The notes beneath the pieces were generated by a model. It was not told the DNA's origin. It did not search any database and saw only the letters and a program-made list of their open reading frames with translations. A stretch of DNA of 64,000 nt from Cyrtodaria siliqua (Eukaryota; Mollusca; Bivalvia; Adapedonta; Hiatellidae), in the NCBI GenBank assembly GCA_037043455.1, contig JAWPHD010000127.1, positions 317,501 to 381,500 of the forward strand. The letters are read 5' to 3'. How positions within the stretch are numbered: position 1 is the first letter of the stretch; the number at the start of each line of letters is the position of its first letter. Positions 22,651 through 33,557 of the stretch are shown in pieces. The translations under genes and the position numbers were made by a program.

Positions 22651-22934
22651 GGAATTTTTTCTGTCTAATCAACCCGAGCAATGTCAAATGTGTTGCATTA
22701 TTCTTTCTTCCATTTCTACTTTTTCTTTATTTTTTTATTTCTATTTTCTTATTATCTTAACATGTTCTACTACATATCATGTTGTAGTTAATCCAGTTTA
22801 TTGATACGTGTTAATAACAATTGCCATTCATTATATTTGTTAAAACTCCATTGTAGGGAAGGGCCGTAACTAATTTGGGTAGCACTTGTGGCCCGACCCG
22901 TTTGCATTGTACTTGTACATATATGGCAATAAAA
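22651..22934. other. Intergenic, T-rich tract
   Basis: Pyrimidine-rich at 22700-22760; no gene. Confidence 0.5.
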
Positions 22935-23200
22935 TATGTTTAAATCATGGAGAAATGATGTAAATCTGAATTGTATAGCTGCAAAACTATTGCCAGATAA
23001 TTGAAACATGCACTTACCTGTGGATTCATTTACCTGTGGAAAGTTTTCTATGTCATCAAATAAAATCATCGTATTCTCGATTTTCACAGATATTGCAATA
23101 TGTAAATTGTAAATATCTATGGTTGTGTATTAATATCGATTAAAATAAACATAAACATGTTTATGAAACAAAATAGGGCCGGGGAACTTTAAAGAAAAAA
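22935..23200 (+). repeat. Dispersed repeat R2, copy 2
   Basis: Aligns with 4621-4880 in the same orientation with scattered substitutions and a few small indels. Confidence 0.75.
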
Positions 23201-23615
23201 CTTGTCAAAAAACGTTCATTTATTGTGGTTCAGAGACGTATATATTTATATGGACTGTGTGGATATTTTGTGTTTAATTATGCTAGATAATGACAGTTTT
23301 ACTCAAGGCAACCACGATATTCTTAGTATACTATTACACACTGGTAAATAATTCAAATTCTGGTGAATTTACCAAATGACTTAATGTTAAATTAATTAAT
23401 TATCCCATAATGTTCACAAATGCACAAACAAATAATCTGAAGTTCACATTTCATGTTAAAACATCCATTTATTCTTAACGGATTACTAGCTGGGCAATCC
23501 CCAACATTGAGTAATTTGCAAAATCGACCAAGGAAATAAATTAATCTTATATATTATATATTCCGTGATAAATTATAGAAATTTCCCAGTCTGAGAAAAT
23601 CTATAACATATCCCT
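23201..23615. other. Intergenic, no gene seen
   Basis: AT-rich with no feature. Confidence 0.5.
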
Positions 23616-23662
23616 TCCTCTACTGTGCTATCTCGCCTAGTGTGCAAGATAGCACAGTAGCC
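23616..23662. repeat. Hairpin with 14-bp perfect stem
   Basis: CTACTGTGCTATCT is followed by its reverse complement AGATAGCACAGTAG after a 13-nt loop. Confidence 0.75.
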
Positions 23663-23807
23663 AAATGTTATGAACTAAGCGATAGACGTCACGAATTGAC
23701 GTCATGATATTACTCTGCGCTGTCGCCAAAGGAGTGACAGAAGAAGGAATACTTGTGTCAAAAGACGATTTGAAAGAAATTCATTACAGAAAATATATTA
23801 TATAGTT

Positions 23808-23972
23808 TAATTAACATTTTTGTCGTGATACGAAAAATAATTCACTCGTGAGAAATATTCTTGCGATATAGAAACTCGTGCGAAAACGCACTCGATTCTA
23901 TATCGGAAGAATCTATTTCACTCGGGAATTATTTCCCGTATCACTTCAACAATGTTAATTTAACTCTATTTC
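23808..23972. mobile_element. Fold-back MITE, ~160 bp
   Basis: The left arm contains GTGATACG, AAATAATTC, 'ctcgtga' and CGATATAGAA in order. The right arm carries the same blocks inverted. The outer blocks 'tttaattaacat' and 'atgttaattta' also pair. Arms are about 70 bp, and the loop is the CG-containing 'ctcgtgcgaaaacgcactcga'-type centre. Confidence 0.8.
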
Positions 23973-24029
23973 GCTAACTGCAATTCGAAAATATAAATAG
24001 GCAGAAGCCCCGATAGTGATGCAAATGCC

Positions 24030-24590
24030 GTATTTCTAACTTTTACCTCAAAAATCTGAGATGAGAAGGGAGATAACTTTGATAAAAAGCATGATCCGTT
24101 TAAAAAATAGATGATGAACATTTATGCCCATTTTCAAAGTTTTCTTTTAATATGTTTTTTGAAATATGACTGTACATTGCAAATATAAACCGAAATTGTA
24201 AGAGGAAACGGGATATAAATACATATAAGAGTTACGGAACTTGTCGCATATGGTTATGTAATAATGATGAACATGTATGCCAAGTTTATAAGATTTTGAT
24301 GAAATGTTATTTGTATATGAGTCTACATTCAACATTTTGACTAATACATATCAATCATAAAACGAGACAATTCAGGTACATGACAAAGATACGATGCTTA
24401 TCATATAACTTAGTGTAATGAGAATGAACCTGTGTGCCATGTTTCAAGGCTTTTGAACAATTCGTTTTGGGAGATGAGTAAAAAACTAAAATATTTAATG
24501 AAATCTTGAACCGAAACGTCAACACGCGTAGAGGGAATAATATACAAATAGACAGATAGACAGATTAAAATCACCAAATAGATTTGTTAG
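24030..24590. repeat. Repeat with three degenerate internal units
   Basis: The phrase 'atgaacatgtatgccaagttt' recurs in diverged form near 24112, 24268 and 24425, about 156 bp apart, each followed by 'ttttgatgaa'-like sequence. The block ends with a 'agacagatagacagat' run. It has the same general design as the repeat at 40.7 kb and is non-coding. Confidence 0.65.
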
Positions 24591-24947
24591 CGAATCTGAT
24601 GCTGAGGCTTGTCAGATATACCAACAATGCCTGTCGTGAACATTGAATCACAGTTTGTGCCATTAGGTAATTGCCAACGGTAAATGACTTTACACATATT
24701 TAAAAGAATTGTCTTAAACATTAACTACACTTCATTATATGTGTGATTGCTGTCTACCGTATTGTTTCGCTTCCTATTCATCGGTCGTTCCCATCTCCGT
24801 TTGGAAAACGTAAGGTTAGAATAGATCAAGAAAACTAATGACTAAGGCAAACTCTCTGTTAATAGCTAGCTAATCAATCATCAACGGTGTGTATATACTC
24901 GTAATATGCCAAAATAAAAGTAGATACCAAAACGAGATACAAAAATC
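24591..24947. other. Intergenic, no gene seen
   Basis: No supported feature. Confidence 0.5.
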
Positions 24948-25440
24948 GAACAGGAAAAGTAGCATTCAAGGGCTTCAGTCAACCACAAACACACGCGGAA
25001 ACAAAGAACAACTTTAAAGATGAACACAATGCCAAATAAGACATCACACACACGAATGGGGTTGACAATAGGGCTACCGCCTTGGAAGGGTCAGTGACAA
25101 AAAAGGCCACTGGGGGTTTAAACCAGGTTCTAGGGTGCACTAAACATCACACTTACTCTACTGTCATCCCAATAAAACGGTACAGTGTAAATAAAGAAAT
25201 CCCCGCCATGAACTATTCTGTAACAACAAGGCAGAATTAATAGGCAATGTAAGTAAAACACAAAGATGCTCGTGCATATATAAATACAAAATAAACAACA
25301 GCCTAGAAAGCCACAAAGAGGTTCTCAATGACTTGGCAGAAGCCAGAGCAAAATGAAAATAAACCATTGAGGGCACGACAAGACGAACAGGAAAAGTAGC
25401 ATTCGCAGAACACAGTCCAACAAAACCACGTATTGAAATC
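24948..25440 (-). mobile_element. RTE-A tail, minus strand
   Basis: The reverse complement follows the RT-element 3' tail, including 'ggtttaaacccc'-like, 'tgggatgacagtag' and 'ctgccaagtcattgag'. It sits head-to-head, about 140 bp upstream of RT copy 2. Confidence 0.85.
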
Positions 25441-25579
25441 AATCATGGATCTAGGCATGTGTCATCGTTAGAACCAATGACAATCACGTTCTCATGTACT
25501 CATAGATTACAATGTTAGTTAACTATTAAAACACACTAAAGCACCTGTTAAAGTACATATTTAGATAACAAAAATCATG

Positions 25580-26752
25580 CACACAGCAAAGTTAACAATT
25601 ATATTATGTGGACTTGCCATGAAGTTTGCGAAGCACTCATCTTCCTATTAGATCATATTTTTGTCAGGTATGGAACCACCGTTTATAGACAAATCGTTGG
25701 TATCCCTATGGGTACGAACTGTGCACCACTTGTCGAAAATTTGTTTTTATATTGCCATGAAAGAGATTTCATGTTGAGTCTTTCACTAGATGCCCAGGCA
25801 GATGTTATTGAAGCCTTTAATGACACCTCTCGGTATCTGGATGACATATTGAACGTTGACAACCCTTTCTTTCCAACTATGGTTAATAATATTTATCATA
25901 AAGAACTTCAGCTTAACAAAGCCAATATATCTGATAATAACGCTTCTTTTCTTGATTTAGATCTCTCGATTGAAAATAGTGAAATAATTAGCAAAATCTA
26001 TGACAAGAGAGATGATTTTAATTTTGACATTGTTAATTATCCCCACTTGGATGGGGATGTTCCCCGAGCAACTTCTTATGGGGTGTATGTATCTCATCTT
26101 ATTCGTTTTTCAAGAGCTTGTACTCGAGTTGAGGACTTTAATATTCGTAATCTTTGTATAACTAAAAAGCTACTCAATCAGGTTACCGTTACCATAAACT
26201 TCGTAAAACCTTTGCAAAATTTTATTATCGTAACCCTGATCTTCTTTCGAAATATAAAAGTAATTTAAGGTCTCTTCTGCGACAAGGACTATCACAACCT
26301 GACTTCTATGGTGATGTGATTTATAAACTTCGTAAGATTCTTGGTCATGATCACTTTCATACTATCTTTGTTAAACTTGTTCGCCAATATGCTTTCCTCT
26401 TTAATTGTACGATGACCGGACAGGCTGTGAACCCTATGATGACGAATACCTTAAAGCCCATTGGGACGGTGGCGTTTGATGTTCGTCTATGATCTTTCTT
26501 GTCGTGCCCTTAATGGTTTATTCTCTTGTTGCTCTGGCTTCTGCCAAGCCATTGAGTGGCCTACTTTGCCACTGACCGTTCCAAGGCGGTAGCCCTATTG
26601 TCAACCCTTTTGTGTTTGTGATGTCGTTTGTATTTATTTTTACTTTTGCCTTCTTGTTTGTCTGTTTGCGTGTTTGTTTCTGTGTTTTGTGGTTGACTGT
26701 CCTCCTTGAATGCTACTTTCCCTGTCCGATCTTTTTATATTTCTTAATACTC
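25580..26752 (+). pseudogene. Reverse transcriptase element copy 2
   Basis: A 5'-truncated RT relic with an intact palm. GIPMGTNCAP and an uninterrupted YLDD at 25834-25845 are both present. The frame is open from ATG 25606 to about 26180, where one G is missing relative to copy 1 and the frame is lost. About 75 bp of the C-terminal coding region are deleted near 26375, and the middle of the 3' tail is deleted near 26550. This copy is the unoccupied version of the site interrupted in copy 1. Family assignment (Penelope-like or relative) is tentative. Confidence 0.87.
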
Positions 26753-26975
26753 ATATTTTCATGTTCAATCTTATTTTTTATGTTTTGGAGATTTCGTATG
26801 TTAAGCTTGAGTTTACCTTATGCATGCCTGCTGTTATATTTATTTTACAGCTAGTGGCTGCATGTACCGAATGCCATGGTTACACATTATATAAATGCAT
26901 TCCATTAAATATAGAGTGGAATATAAGATTTAACTTGAACGTTTACCGGCTGAACCATACTTTAACAGAGAGTTG
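26753..26975. other. Intergenic, no feature
   Basis: Open frames here extend from the retroelement tail and lack support. Confidence 0.5.
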
Positions 26976-27126
26976 TAGCATGGTCGGTGACATTTCCTTT
27001 CATGAATGCAGAGCATTAAATCGTTTAATTTAGGGTAACTAAAGGGGCGTGGCTATACCGTAGTACAACTACCAGATATTGGCATTTAGAGTACGGTCAC
27101 TATGACGTCACAGTGTTACTAAGTAC
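26976..27126. mobile_element. Small inverted-repeat element
   Basis: TTGTAGCATGGTCGGTGACA at the left is matched by inverted 'accatgctacaa' at the right. It is about 150 bp and non-coding. Inner pairing is weak. Confidence 0.5.
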
Positions 27127-29140
27127 ACCATGCTACAAAAACTCAGTTCGTTGGTTATTATAACACCTCGATGCCGGGGCTACGCCCATCTCGGTGTTTG
27201 AATAAACCAACTCGCTGAGACCAGACTCTATCTATTACTTGTTAAATTTAAAATGTAATGACTTATCATGATTATATTTTCCTTATATTTAGTTTCGATA
27301 AGATCAAGTACTGTAGATAGAATATTAATAAATTCCTGATAAGGTTGAGTATATTTAAGTTGTTTGAAACAAGATATATTGAATTTAAAAGAACATTTGC
27401 TGGTATTGACACTTTAGTGTTAAAGTTAGCAGAATTTAACTGATTGTGATTCGTAAAGGCTGGTTCCGGATTCGATTAATATTTTATTTTTAAACGTAAC
27501 ATTTTAATACAACTTTGCAAGTATGTGTTGACAGAACCTAAACACTTATATAATGGTGAAAATAGAATACTGAAAGTATCTTAGATTAATCTGTATAAAA
27601 TAATGTTTAAAAGTATATGCAAAACAACGTCAATTTATATTGCAAGTTCCTGTATGAGTGTATATGCATCTTATAGATATATGCTATGCCATAATTAATT
27701 AATACAGAACTAGTACTTCAGTGTTACTTTGTATATTGTTCATTTCATATCATAAAATAGTCATTCTATATTTATCCCGGACTCAGGAAGTTAGACTGAA
27801 TATCAACGTCATTTTACTGTTCATAAAACAACTATATTTTAGTAAGAATACCGAGACGCAGTCAAATTGGTATAAAGTCATTTTATGGGTCTTATACTTG
27901 AATTACGTATCAAATTTAGGGATACAGTTTACAAATTATGAACTGCGCATGCGCGTAGAACTGGTTATAACTGGTTTTTACTGCAGGAATTAATAGACTG
28001 CTACACAGTCGTCAAAATTACATCTAATTCCTATAGAATGCTTCACTGCGCATGTTCCGTTCTACATAACTTGCATTTGTTCAATAATTAATATTATTTA
28101 TAAGAATGATATAAAGAAAATGGTGTTTGAAAATTACTGTTTGTTTGTACAGCTGTATAAGTATCTATTTTTGGTGCTGTCTGATCTTAAAACAAACAAC
28201 ACCTCTTCAATATTAAACAGAGTTGATGAAAATTTGACTGAAGTATCTTCTAAAGAGTTTGAATAGGTCTGCTCCACTGCTACTTATTCTCATGAACAAC
28301 TGATGTCACTGATCAGATTTCAATAATAAAAAACATCTAGCATTACACCTTTCTTCTAATGTAAATTGAAATTGCTAAAAACTGAGACTACCTTAACAGA
28401 CGCTAATCGTTTAATCCAATTGCTATTATATTATCATTAAGTTGTCTTTTTGTTTATAACTATGATAATTTACCAATTCTTCATATTCTAACCACATTTC
28501 TTTTATTGATCCATTACATATACTATTTCAGATGTCTATAATATTCATATTATAACATTATATAGCGCAGATGCCAAAATTAGAAACATGTTCATTTTGT
28601 CTCATGATGACTAGTTTATCTAGCGTTCAAATCTTTCATGATAAATGTGTTTTGATTGTTGACAATTACAAATAAAAAAAATCTAACATCTACAAACGGT
28701 TCGTTTATTTTTATCATATTCATTCCCTTTACTGTTTTCTTATGTAACTGTTCTGACCGACTTGTGATACTTTGTATCACTGTTTTCTCGCGTATATATG
28801 TATTTGTGTTACTATTGGTATTATTGTTTTTGAATGTTCTCCAGTTAGGAGGAAAATAAAGATTCCATTAATCGTACTCCCTCCGCATTATTTTTAACGT
28901 AAACATATAAAGTAACAACATCAATTATATATCGCAACTACCCAGGATATGTTGTATTACATCAACAATTGCGAGTTCAATCGAATTTGCTTTGCTGCGC
29001 ATGCTCGATGTTCAAAAAGTAGACCGCAGGGCGGAGCATAGTATGCAAATGCTAAGGCCGTATTCTCTCTATTGCAGTTGTTTAAGAATTTGACCTCGCT
29101 AATTTGCTTAACGTGACAGCATACTGATTGGAACACTTAC
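27127..29140. other. Long AT-rich stretch with NRF-1-like palindromes
   Basis: No gene is supported. TGCGCATGCGC occurs at 27944-27954, and related 'tgcgcatg' sites lie near 28045 and 28995. Short frames at 27721-27993 and 28656-28859 lack any recognisable domain. Confidence 0.5.
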
Positions 29141-29144
29141 CTTT

Positions 29145-29214
29145 GTACTTGCGCATGCGTCGTTAATTTGAAGGGAAAATGGCGGATCTGTCAAAAACAA
29201 ACACCGGTGTGTAA
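29145..29214 (+). promoter_or_regulatory. Candidate promoter and short first coding exon
   Basis: GCGCATGCGT (29151-29160) matches the NRF-1 consensus. It is followed 18 bp later by AAAATGGCGG, which resembles the YY1-type initiator that often overlaps the ATG of housekeeping genes. From ATG 29179 a ten-codon peptide begins MADLSK, and a donor-like G/GTGTGT follows at 29207. This arrangement suggests a TATA-less first exon. No downstream exon was recognised, so it may be a relic or chance. Confidence 0.35.
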
Positions 29215-30120
29215 CAAGGGTATTTCAAGGGTTGCAACCATACAATCGGTAAATACGATTTATTTACTGGTTACGTTTACTCAAAATGTATTAGGAAGTA
29301 ACCGGCGTTATGAAAATCAAACAAAACTCAATCAAGACCTACAACTCGAATAATATACTCGGTAAAAAAAGTTTTGGACCAGGGTATGGACAGTCATATA
29401 AAAATAAAACCAGTGGACAGAATTTAAGTATCTTTTTTAGTAACCAAGGTCTACCCTACCCGGTTAATTTGGTACCAGAAACATTAAATTCCAAACAAGA
29501 TTTGGTTTTAAAAAAAATATCGCGAACACACAAAGGGTCTGTAAAAAATGTTGCAATGTCCATAAAAAGTAACAGTTACGGACATATTCGAGTGACCAAT
29601 AAAAAGATTATTATTTTTTCGCAAACTTTCATTGTAAACGTTAATTATTGTTGATTGTTGATCTATTGTGAATTATCAACTGAGATAATAAGGGTTATGG
29701 TCGAATGTCATGGTTCAGTGATCATTGTACGACTTCGAACACTGCCATGGTCCAAAACGTTTTTTACAGAGTATATATATTTTCTCTAATTTTACCAGTT
29801 TCTCTCATGAAGGTATTATGGCCCATTTAACACTCAAAACAAAAAAAATCGTAAAAGTCATGAATATCAGGTATAATATCGGTTTAACGCTATCTTGGCA
29901 AAGTAAAATGTCTGCACACAATACCGACTATGATTATCATTAGGAATGCATTATTAATAGTGGACATACAAGTACTACTGAGTATAATTGAATGAAATAA
30001 ACTACTCTGGAAATGCATTCTTTGATGAACCGCACGTCGTACCTGATTGCTGTCATTATCTTATTACCTCAATGTTATACTCATTTGAGAAAAAGGGGAA
30101 TAGCAAACTTTACATGTTCA
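29215..30120. other. Intergenic; unrecognised open frame 29310-29654
   Basis: A 114-codon frame from a true ATG at 29310 encodes a Lys/Asn/Ser-rich protein with no domain I recognise. Its composition matches the surrounding AT content. I do not call it a gene. Confidence 0.4.
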
Positions 30121-30290
30121 ATTTATTGACGCTGTCCCGTGTAATTGGGATGACAATAGGGTAAGAGTGAGGATTGGTGTACCCTAGGACTTTGATTAAA
30201 CCCCGAGTGGCCCTCTTTGCCAATGATTGTTCAAGGCAACAATCTTTGTGTCTGAGATGTCTCACACGTTGCTGTTTACAATATATATGC
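30121..30290 (+). mobile_element. RTE-A tail fragment
   Basis: A diverged match to the tail section around 'gggatgacaatagggtaag', 'gattggtgtaccctag' and 'ttcaaggcaac'. Confidence 0.7.
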
Positions 30291-30800
30291 ATTGCCAGGC
30301 AAAGCTTCATTGGCGCATCCGGCACGCGGCCCCCACTAAAATATGAGAAGCTATGAAAATTCAACATTTTGTTTTAAATGGGTGTTGTGCCGCACCTACT
30401 CCCACAATCATTCGTATGAAAAAGAGTGTTTGATTCACAACAAATATGCTGCGCCCCTCTCTCTCTCCCCACCCCTCCCACCCACCTTACCTCAAACCGT
30501 ATATCCGCCTCTCAATGTATGATTTTTGTTTATGCAAATGCGATATGACAGCGGTCTCTAGATGCTGCACTTCCTGTCAGATATTTTCATCTACACATTA
30601 TTTATTACTATACTAGGAAACGTCTTATTACTGGACTGATACTATTAATATTGAACAAAATATGATAGTTTAAAACGAAATTGTTTTGAAATAAATTGAT
30701 TTATTAAAACGTAAAATAAACAATACTGGTAATACAAGATGTAGGTGTAATAAATAGAGGATCTTACATGAGTATTCATTCATGATTGAATTTATTAAAC
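30291..30800. other. Intergenic with short CT-rich tract
   Basis: A pyrimidine run at 30456-30490; no gene. Confidence 0.5.
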
Positions 30801-30957
30801 AAGAAATATAAAAAGATCGGACAGGGAAAGTAGCATTCAAGGAGGACAGTAAACCACAAAACACAGAAACAAACAAGAAGGCAAAAGCAATAATAAATGC
30901 AAACGACATCATAAACACAAAAAGGGTTGACAATAGGACTACCGCCTTGGCAAAATG
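30801..30957 (-). mobile_element. RTE-A tail fragment, minus strand
   Basis: This is the terminal 155 bp of the tail. On the minus strand it runs from 'ccaaggcggtagtcc' to 'ccgatctttttatatttctt', which is the conserved 3' end of the family. Confidence 0.85.
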
Positions 30958-31215
30958 ATACAATGCGAGGCTGTTGTCTAGCATTATATCATTTTTGCTA
31001 ACGAGTTTGATAAATTCAATATTGATTGAGAACGAATGTTAGATTCTATTTATTACATAACTTATAACGTCACATTACGTCAGAAAACGTTCATTTATGT
31101 GACGTCCATGACGTCATTAACGTTATGTTATACCACTAGTGGAATATCGAAAATATTGATGGTGTTATTACACTCCCACAGCACATGTTATGTAATAAGC
31201 TGAAATACAACTTAG
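30958..31215. mobile_element. MITE related to the 12-13 kb repeat
   Basis: It shares 'gataaattcaatatt' and 'ttacactccca' with 12040-13160. It has internal 'gacgtcat' repeats (acgtcacattacgtcag, gtgacgtccatgacgtcat), giving several CRE-like sites. Boundaries are approximate. Confidence 0.45.
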
Positions 31216-31229
31216 GAAGACAAGTCACC

Positions 31230-31316
31230 AGTAGGAAGAATGAATGAATGAATGGTGTTTTACGGCACGTCGACACATAAATAGGTCATATTGTGCGCAA
31301 AAACTGACGAAAGATG
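31230..31316 (+). repeat. Dispersed repeat R4, copy 1
   Basis: 'aatggtgttttacggcacgt' plus 'cgacacataaataggtcat' recurs at 41925-42005 in the same orientation. It resembles the 'ttgtttaacggctcatcaac' end of the SINE family, so both may share the 3' tail of one LINE. A (GAAT)n run precedes it. Confidence 0.65.
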
Positions 31317-31789
31317 AACAAATACTAATCTACCAACAAGTTAATAAACCAGTCACCATCTAGAATGCTCCCCAACAAAATACCATGTCCATACAATTGT
31401 GTTTTTGTGTTGTTCTTGTGGTATATCTATCCAATCGTGCCTATACTCCCATAAACCGCAAGCTTCAAGGTCCGTCACAATATAGTACACATCTATAAAT
31501 AGCTGCGCATGACGTTTGAAGAAGGTAAGGCTACCAAATGAATGGTCTTAATGAGCAACCCAAGGCAGAATGACGTTTGAACAAAAGTTCAGGGTCGATC
31601 ATGGTGACCTATTTTTGGCCGGAACTGCAGTTCGTATGCAGATGTACATGTGCTTGATTATAGAAAAATAGAGTGTATAGCTATATATGAATTAGAAATA
31701 ATGAGATACCTAAACGAGAGTAAGTAAAGCGTATAAAAAGAGTATGAAAGGAGAAATTTGGAAATCGTCGACACAATAAATAATTAAAA
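31317..31789. other. Intergenic, no gene seen
   Basis: No supported feature. Confidence 0.5.
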
Positions 31790-32060
31790 AAGATATTGCA
31801 GTCTCGGCTTGACTGAGATTTTTCATGAACGCTAGTTACTGTGCACGCCCTCTAGCCCAAGGTTGATAAGAGCTCAACATTTAAAATGTCAATAGTACGA
31901 AATTTTGAGCCATCCTGAAGATGGTAAGCATATGACGGTGAACATGTATCAATGGTGTATTCATATCATTCCATTGCCTGCGGCGTATGGTCCCAGCTTG
32001 CTTTGCCCTAAACGAGAAAGCAATGGGCGAATATACAATACTCAGAGCTTTTAAAGTCTG
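31790..32060 (-). repeat. Dispersed repeat R3, copy 2 (minus)
   Basis: The reverse complement follows 18588-18880. On the minus strand it gives 'gggcaaagcaagctggg', 'ccatacgccgcaggc', 'accatcttcaggatgg' and 'gttgagctcttatcaacc'. The hairpin part is degenerate in this copy. Confidence 0.7.
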
Positions 32061-32265
32061 GAGTAATGGAAGCACTTATTCGAAATTAAAGTAAGAACAC
32101 ACAGTATTTGAGAAAGTGCCACCGATATCTGTATATAAACATCGGGCTTAACGCTGTCCGAAGATCGGAACAGTTCTATCAGGGCCAACTTGGGGTCGGA
32201 ATGTATAGCACCTATATATCTGTATATGAAGTGGCCCAGGGATGAAACAATAATATAATATTATT
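32061..32265. other. Intergenic, no feature
   Basis: Direct-repeat-like 'tcggaatgt.tag' phrases occur here and again after 33080, bracketing the GC-rich block. Confidence 0.4.
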
Positions 32266-33075
32266 GGGCTGCGACAGCCTGCGATTCCCCCGGTCGCGCG
32301 ACCGGGTCAGTCGCAGCCGGGTCGCTGATGTCCGCAGGCAGCGGTCACACTATGAGACTTGGTAGGGACTTGTTGCAGGCAATCGCACGACCACCCATAG
32401 GACAATCATGCCATAGGTCGCAACCAACTGCGACTGATATCACGATTGCTTGCGATTGGTCATGCGACTACATGAGACTCCCCGCAGACTGTTGCGATCA
32501 GTCGCACGACAACCCGCGACTAGTCTCAACCAGCTGCGACTGGTATATAGAACCTTGCCGTCGCAGATCAGCAAATCAGTTGTGTCTTCAGTCCACACAG
32601 GTCAACAAGTAGCAAGGAGGTAGCAAGGAGGTCGTACGGCTCCACGACAACGCGCACGAGAGGTCGTGGACTCGCACGACTTGTCGCATTAACTCGCACG
32701 ACAAGTCGCACTAACTCGCACGACTAGTCGTGCAACTAGTCGCGGATGGTCGTGCGACTGGCGGGGGGCCGGAGAATCGTGCAACCATCTGCAACCATCT
32801 GCGATCGCCTGCGACTGCCCGCTTCTGGTAGCACAACTAGTCGTACGACCTCTTGCGACCTCTTGCGACCACTTCGATCGCAACCAGGTTTTTGTGCATG
32901 CTCAAAAACCTTGCCACGACCGATTAGGCCCGTGCTAGTGTCTGAGACCGCCGGCGACTGTATGAGACTGCCCGAGACTGGTTGCACGATTTCCTGCGAT
33001 TTTCCCCTTTTTTTAGGTCTCAAGAGGTCGTAAGATGGTCGCAGGCCGAGTGTGACTGGGCCTATGATAAACACT
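32266..33075. mobile_element. GC-rich fold-back element of GTCGCACGA-type repeats
   Basis: About 800 bp rich in CpG stand out from the AT-rich surroundings. The block is packed with short variants of 'ctcgcacgac', 'gtcgtgcgac', 'ctgcgactg' and 'gcgaccacttg' on both strands, so the left and right halves are partly complementary. The ends carry inverted 'gggctgcgac..cctgcga' and 'tcgcaggccgag..ctgggcc' sequences. Four overlapping open frames in it are artefacts of stop-poor GC-rich repeats. Confidence 0.75.
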
Positions 33076-33205
33076 GTGACCTATAGTTGATCGGAATGTT
33101 TAGTAGACATATAGTGGTATTTATATATTCAGTATTTGAAAAATGCAGGTTAGTATATGTAACCGGGTACAGGTAAATGGTGAATAATCGATTCCAAACG
33201 GTGTG

Positions 33206-33278
33206 TCCTCGATAGCTCAGTGGTTGGAGCCCTGGTATGATAAACCAGTGACCCTGGGTTCGAGTCCCGGTTGAGGAA
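33206..33278 (+). tRNA. tRNA-like sequence, anticodon GAT (Ile), in the left LTR
   Basis: A full cloverleaf closes by eye. Acceptor TCCTCGA pairs with TTGAGGA (one G-T). The D stem is GCTC/GAGC. The anticodon stem CTGGT/ACCAG holds loop ATGATAA, so the anticodon is GAT at 33239-33241. The T stem CTGGG/CCCGG holds TTCGAGT. A-box and B-box promoter elements are intact. GAT is an unusual anticodon for a eukaryotic nuclear tRNA-Ile, and the sequence is part of a repeat, so I treat it as an element component rather than a host tRNA gene. Confidence 0.7.
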
Positions 33279-33303
33279 TGATTTATTTACCACCATTTAT
33301 ATT

Positions 33304-33321
33304 TGGGGGCTCGTCCGGCAT
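33304..33321 (+). promoter_or_regulatory. Primer-binding site for tRNA-Pro
   Basis: TGGGGGCTCGTCCGGCAT starts with the TGG expected opposite a CCA tail. It differs at one position from the complement of the canonical tRNA-Pro 3' end. It sits immediately 3' of the left LTR. Confidence 0.8.
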
Positions 33322-33483
33322 CCAGGACCGTGTCTGTTACTCGTAGCATGAAACAGAATGAAAATAAGTCTGACAGCCGTCTGAGTTAACCCAACTTAGA
33401 AATTCAGGGACGAATTTCAATCTGGCGGGGGTGTATGTAACCGGGTACAGGTAAATGGTCAATAATCGATTCCTAACCGTGTG

Positions 33484-33557
33484 TCCTCGATAGCTCAGTG
33501 GTTAGAGCCCTGGTACGGTAAGGCCAGAGACCCTGGGTTCGGGTCCCGGTTGAGGAA
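33484..33557 (+). tRNA. Diverged tRNA-like sequence in the right LTR
   Basis: Same acceptor, D and T arms as the left copy, but the anticodon arm reads CTGGTACGGTAAGGCCAG. The stem is damaged and the loop is one base longer. The whole is one nucleotide longer than the left copy. It is probably inactive. Confidence 0.6.

Noticed and set aside
29310..29654. 114-codon ATG-started frame
   Set aside because: Composition mirrors local AT content, there are no domain motifs, and no splice context links it to the nearby candidate first exon.
32328..33074. Four overlapping open frames of 64-112 codons
   Set aside because: They lie in a GC-rich inverted short-repeat block, run on both strands, and encode only repeat-derived Arg/Ser/Cys-rich peptides.
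33206..33278. Host tRNA-Ile gene
   Set aside because: Although the fold is sound, it sits inside a direct repeat with a primer-binding site and a second degraded copy, so it is better read as part of a mobile element.
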